From: Myxococcota bacterium
GTDB taxonomy: Bacteria; Myxococcota; Polyangia; GCA-2747355; JAKLHH01
DNA length: 5,838 bases
NCBI GenBank assembly: GCA_022710245.1
Contig: JAKLHH010000540.1
Location: forward strand, 1 to 5,838
Direction of reading: 5' to 3'
Shown here: positions 4,326 through 5,838 of the stretch, one piece after another
Layout of the letters: each line of letters starts with the position of its first letter
Numbering within the stretch: position 1 is the stretch's first letter
Program-made: the position numbers and the translations under genes
The notes under the pieces: generated by a model
The model's database searches: none
The model's input: only the letters and a program-made list of their open reading frames with translations
Told to the model about the DNA's origin: nothing

Positions 4326-5017
4326 CGGACGCCGCTGCAGCGCGCGCCTCGCGCCCTGCTCCGCGACCGAGCGGCCGGCGGCCCCCTCACCCGCGCCTCC
4401 TCCTCGGGGGCCTCTGGCTGGCCACGCTCGCCGCCTGCGGCGGCAGCCCGCCGATCGTGAGCCTGGCGCCGCCCGCGCGGCCGCACCCCGCGGGCGCGTA
4501 CGACGAGGTGCGCGATCGCTGGACCCGCAGCGACCGCATCATCGTCGTCAAGAGCCTCGACACCACGCTGCAGGTGTACGGCACCTTCTTCTCGCTCGAC
4601 TTCATCTCCGCCGTCGTCGCGCGCCGGGCGCAGCTGTTCCAGCTCCCCGAGCGCGATCGTGGGGCCCTCGAGGCCGGGCTCCGCGCCGAGGTGAGCAAGG
4701 GCCACCTCTTCCTCATCTCCGCCGCCGCCAGCGACTGGAGCTGGAACGACCTCGAGCGGCGGGACTCGGTCTGGCGCATCGCGCTGCTCAACGATCGCGG
4801 CGAGCAGGTGAGCGCGCTCGAGATCAAGGCGGAGAAGATCACCGCGACCACCCTCGAGCTCTTCCCCTACGTGAACAGCTTCCACCGCGTCTACACGCTG
4901 CGCTTCCCCCTCGCGCTGCCGGACGGCCGACCGCTGGTGCGCGAGGACGCCCGCGAGGTGGTGCTGCTCTTCGCCGGCCCGCTCGGGCAGGCTCGCCTGC
5001 GCTGGCGGCTGCGCTGA
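4322..5017 (+). CDS. Lipoprotein of unknown function, overlapping pyrE
   Basis: This 231-residue protein has its ATG overlapping the pyrE stop codon (ATGA), with no ribosome binding site visible, so it is probably translationally coupled. An unusually long basic, Pro/Arg-rich N-terminus (1-24) precedes a hydrophobic stretch LLLGGLWLATL and lipobox LAAC, with lipidated Cys39. No internal Met offers a shorter start. The mature part looks like a mixed alpha/beta domain. It contains SDRIIVVKSLDTTLQVYGTF, helical FISAVVARRAQLF, SKGHLFLISAAA, a Trp-rich SDWSWNDLERRDSVWRIAL and beta-rich YVNSFHRVYTLRFPLALPDG, ending in RLRWRLR. I do not recognise a family. It may serve in the periplasm or outer membrane with the HEAT-repeat lipoprotein encoded immediately downstream; that is inference from coupling only. 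Confidence 0.85.
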   Translation: MTDAAAARASRPAPRPSGRRPPHPRLLLGGLWLATLAACGGSPPIVSLAPPARPHPAGAYDEVRDRWTRSDRIIVVKSLDTTLQVYGTFFSLDFISAVVARRAQLFQLPERDRGALEAGLRAEVSKGHLFLISAAASDWSWNDLERRDSVWRIALLNDRGEQVSALEIKAEKITATTLELFPYVNSFHRVYTLRFPLALPDGRPLVREDAREVVLLFAGPLGQARLRWRLR

Positions 5018-5838
5018 TGGTGAGAGCCGGACGCCTCGCTCGCCTGGCGACGCTCGCCGCACTCGTCTCCGCGCTCTCCGCCTGCCGCCACGACCCGCTG
5101 GAGCAGCTCCTCGACCGGCTCGACGATCCGACCGGGCGCGAGGAGGCGGTGGACGGCCTCGTCCGCCTGGTCCAGCAGACGCCCGCCGCCCGTCGAGCCG
5201 AGGTCCAGCACCGGGTCGTCAACGCGCTGGTCGAGGCCTACCGGGACGACGAGAGCCGCGGCGAGATCGTGGCCGGGCTGGCAGCGCTCCGCGACCCGCG
5301 GGCGAGCGAGGTCTTCGTCGCCGCGCTCGGCGACGCGGAGCGCGGCGGCACCTACTTCGAGGCGGCCGTGCGCTCGGCCAAGCTGATCGGCGAGCTCGGC
5401 CTGAAGCGGGAGGTCCCGGCGCTGGTGAGCGCGCTCCGCCGTGCCAGCGCCTCGCCCCGCGCGGACCGCAACACCTGGCTCGAGCGCGCGCTGATCGCGG
5501 CGCTGGTGCAGCTCGGCGACGCGCGAGCGGTCGAGGTGCTGGTGCAGGTGCTGCGCGGCGACCCCTCGCGGCAGGACTTCTATCTGAACAAGCTCGCCGC
5601 GGCGGCGCTCGGTCAGCTCGGCGACCCGCGCGCCGTGCGGCCCCTGGTGACCGCGCTGGCGAGCAGCGACAACGGCCTGCTCCTCTTCGAGGAGAGCCGG
5701 CGCGCGCTCTGCCGGCTCGGCGCCCAGGCCGCGCCCGAGCTGCTCGCCGCAGCTGCCCGGCGCGATCGTCGGGGCCAGCCGGAGGCGAACGCCCCGGCCG
5801 CCGCGCAGGTGCTGGCGGACCTCGGCGAGGCGAGGACG
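5017..5838 (+). CDS. HEAT-repeat lipoprotein, 3' end missing (partial)
   Basis: The frame is open from ATG 5017-5019 to the right edge (274 codons, no stop). The start overlaps the previous stop by one base (TGATG), and no ribosome binding site is seen, so coupling is likely; GTG 5020 is an alternative. Residues 1-22 are a signal peptide with lipobox LSAC (Cys23). The rest is an all-helical repeat domain of HEAT/PBS-lyase type. Recurrent L(G/R)D-P/A-RA units are visible: ALRDPRASEVFVAALGD (90-106), IGELGLKREVPALVSAL (about 124-139), LGDARAVEVLVQVL (about 166-179) and LGDPRAVRPLVTAL (201-214). HEAT repeats form curved scaffolds for protein binding. This one would face the periplasm, or the outside if sorted to the outer surface. 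Its partner is unknown; the co-translated lipoprotein at 4322 is the obvious candidate. Confidence 0.88.
   Translation, partial: MVRAGRLARLATLAALVSALSACRHDPLEQLLDRLDDPTGREEAVDGLVRLVQQTPAARRAEVQHRVVNALVEAYRDDESRGEIVAGLAALRDPRASEVFVAALGDAERGGTYFEAAVRSAKLIGELGLKREVPALVSALRRASASPRADRNTWLERALIAALVQLGDARAVEVLVQVLRGDPSRQDFYLNKLAAAALGQLGDPRAVRPLVTALASSDNGLLLFEESRRALCRLGAQAAPELLAAAARRDRRGQPEANAPAAAQVLADLGEART

Noticed and set aside
4373..4440. Twin-arginine export signal in the lipoprotein after pyrE (GRRPPHPR)
   Set aside because: The Arg pair is followed by prolines rather than the x-F-L-K type consensus, so an ordinary lipoprotein signal is the better reading.

Overview
The window is very GC-rich, with GC-loaded third codon positions and several secreted lipoproteins. 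Two of those lipoproteins are Cys-rich, one carrying an Asp-Gly-Gly/Pro-rich linker, and there are three tandem bactofilin genes. This suggests a myxobacterium-like member of the Myxococcota (former Deltaproteobacteria). That placement is inference from gene content and style; no rRNA or other taxonomic marker is present.

Left part (1-1861), cell-envelope genes. A minus-strand pair comprises a Cys-rich lipoprotein (1362-754) followed after 46 bases by a secreted PEGA-domain protein (707 to the left edge, incomplete). A 196-base divergent intergenic region with small palindromes and a TATAAT box separates them from a plus-strand 100-residue Cys-rich lipoprotein (1559-1861). That gene ends just before a long hairpin (1875-1909).

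Middle part (1902-3560), cytoskeletal operon. A good promoter (TTGACA, 18 bases, extended TGC-TAGGTT) has its -35 box inside the 3' arm of the hairpin. It drives three consecutive bactofilin genes of 114, 104 and about 281 residues. The first two are almost bare bactofilin domains. The third has a 170-residue Pro/Ala/Arg-rich tail containing a 15-bp tandem repeat and a basic C-terminus. This resembles the three-bactofilin bacNOP arrangement of Myxococcus xanthus, but the next gene is pyrE rather than chromosome-segregation genes.

Between the bactofilins and pyrE (3559-3718) lie three back-to-back palindromic elements. The first and third share a nearly identical core and have outer stems that differ by compensating base changes. 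The first begins within the bactofilin stop codon. Some arms overlap or could pair with more than one partner, so the elements are either a REP-like cluster or a structured leader of pyrE.

Right part (3759-5838): pyrE (orotate phosphoribosyltransferase), then a lipoprotein of unknown function overlapping it by 4 bases, then a HEAT-repeat lipoprotein overlapping that by 1 base and running off the right edge. Neither lipoprotein start has a visible ribosome binding site, so translational coupling to pyrE is likely.

The most notable observations are the covarying hairpin cluster, the promoter embedded in a hairpin, the triple bactofilin set with its repeat tail, and the coupling of a pyrimidine enzyme to two envelope lipoproteins. 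No complete undescribed system can be claimed from this window alone.
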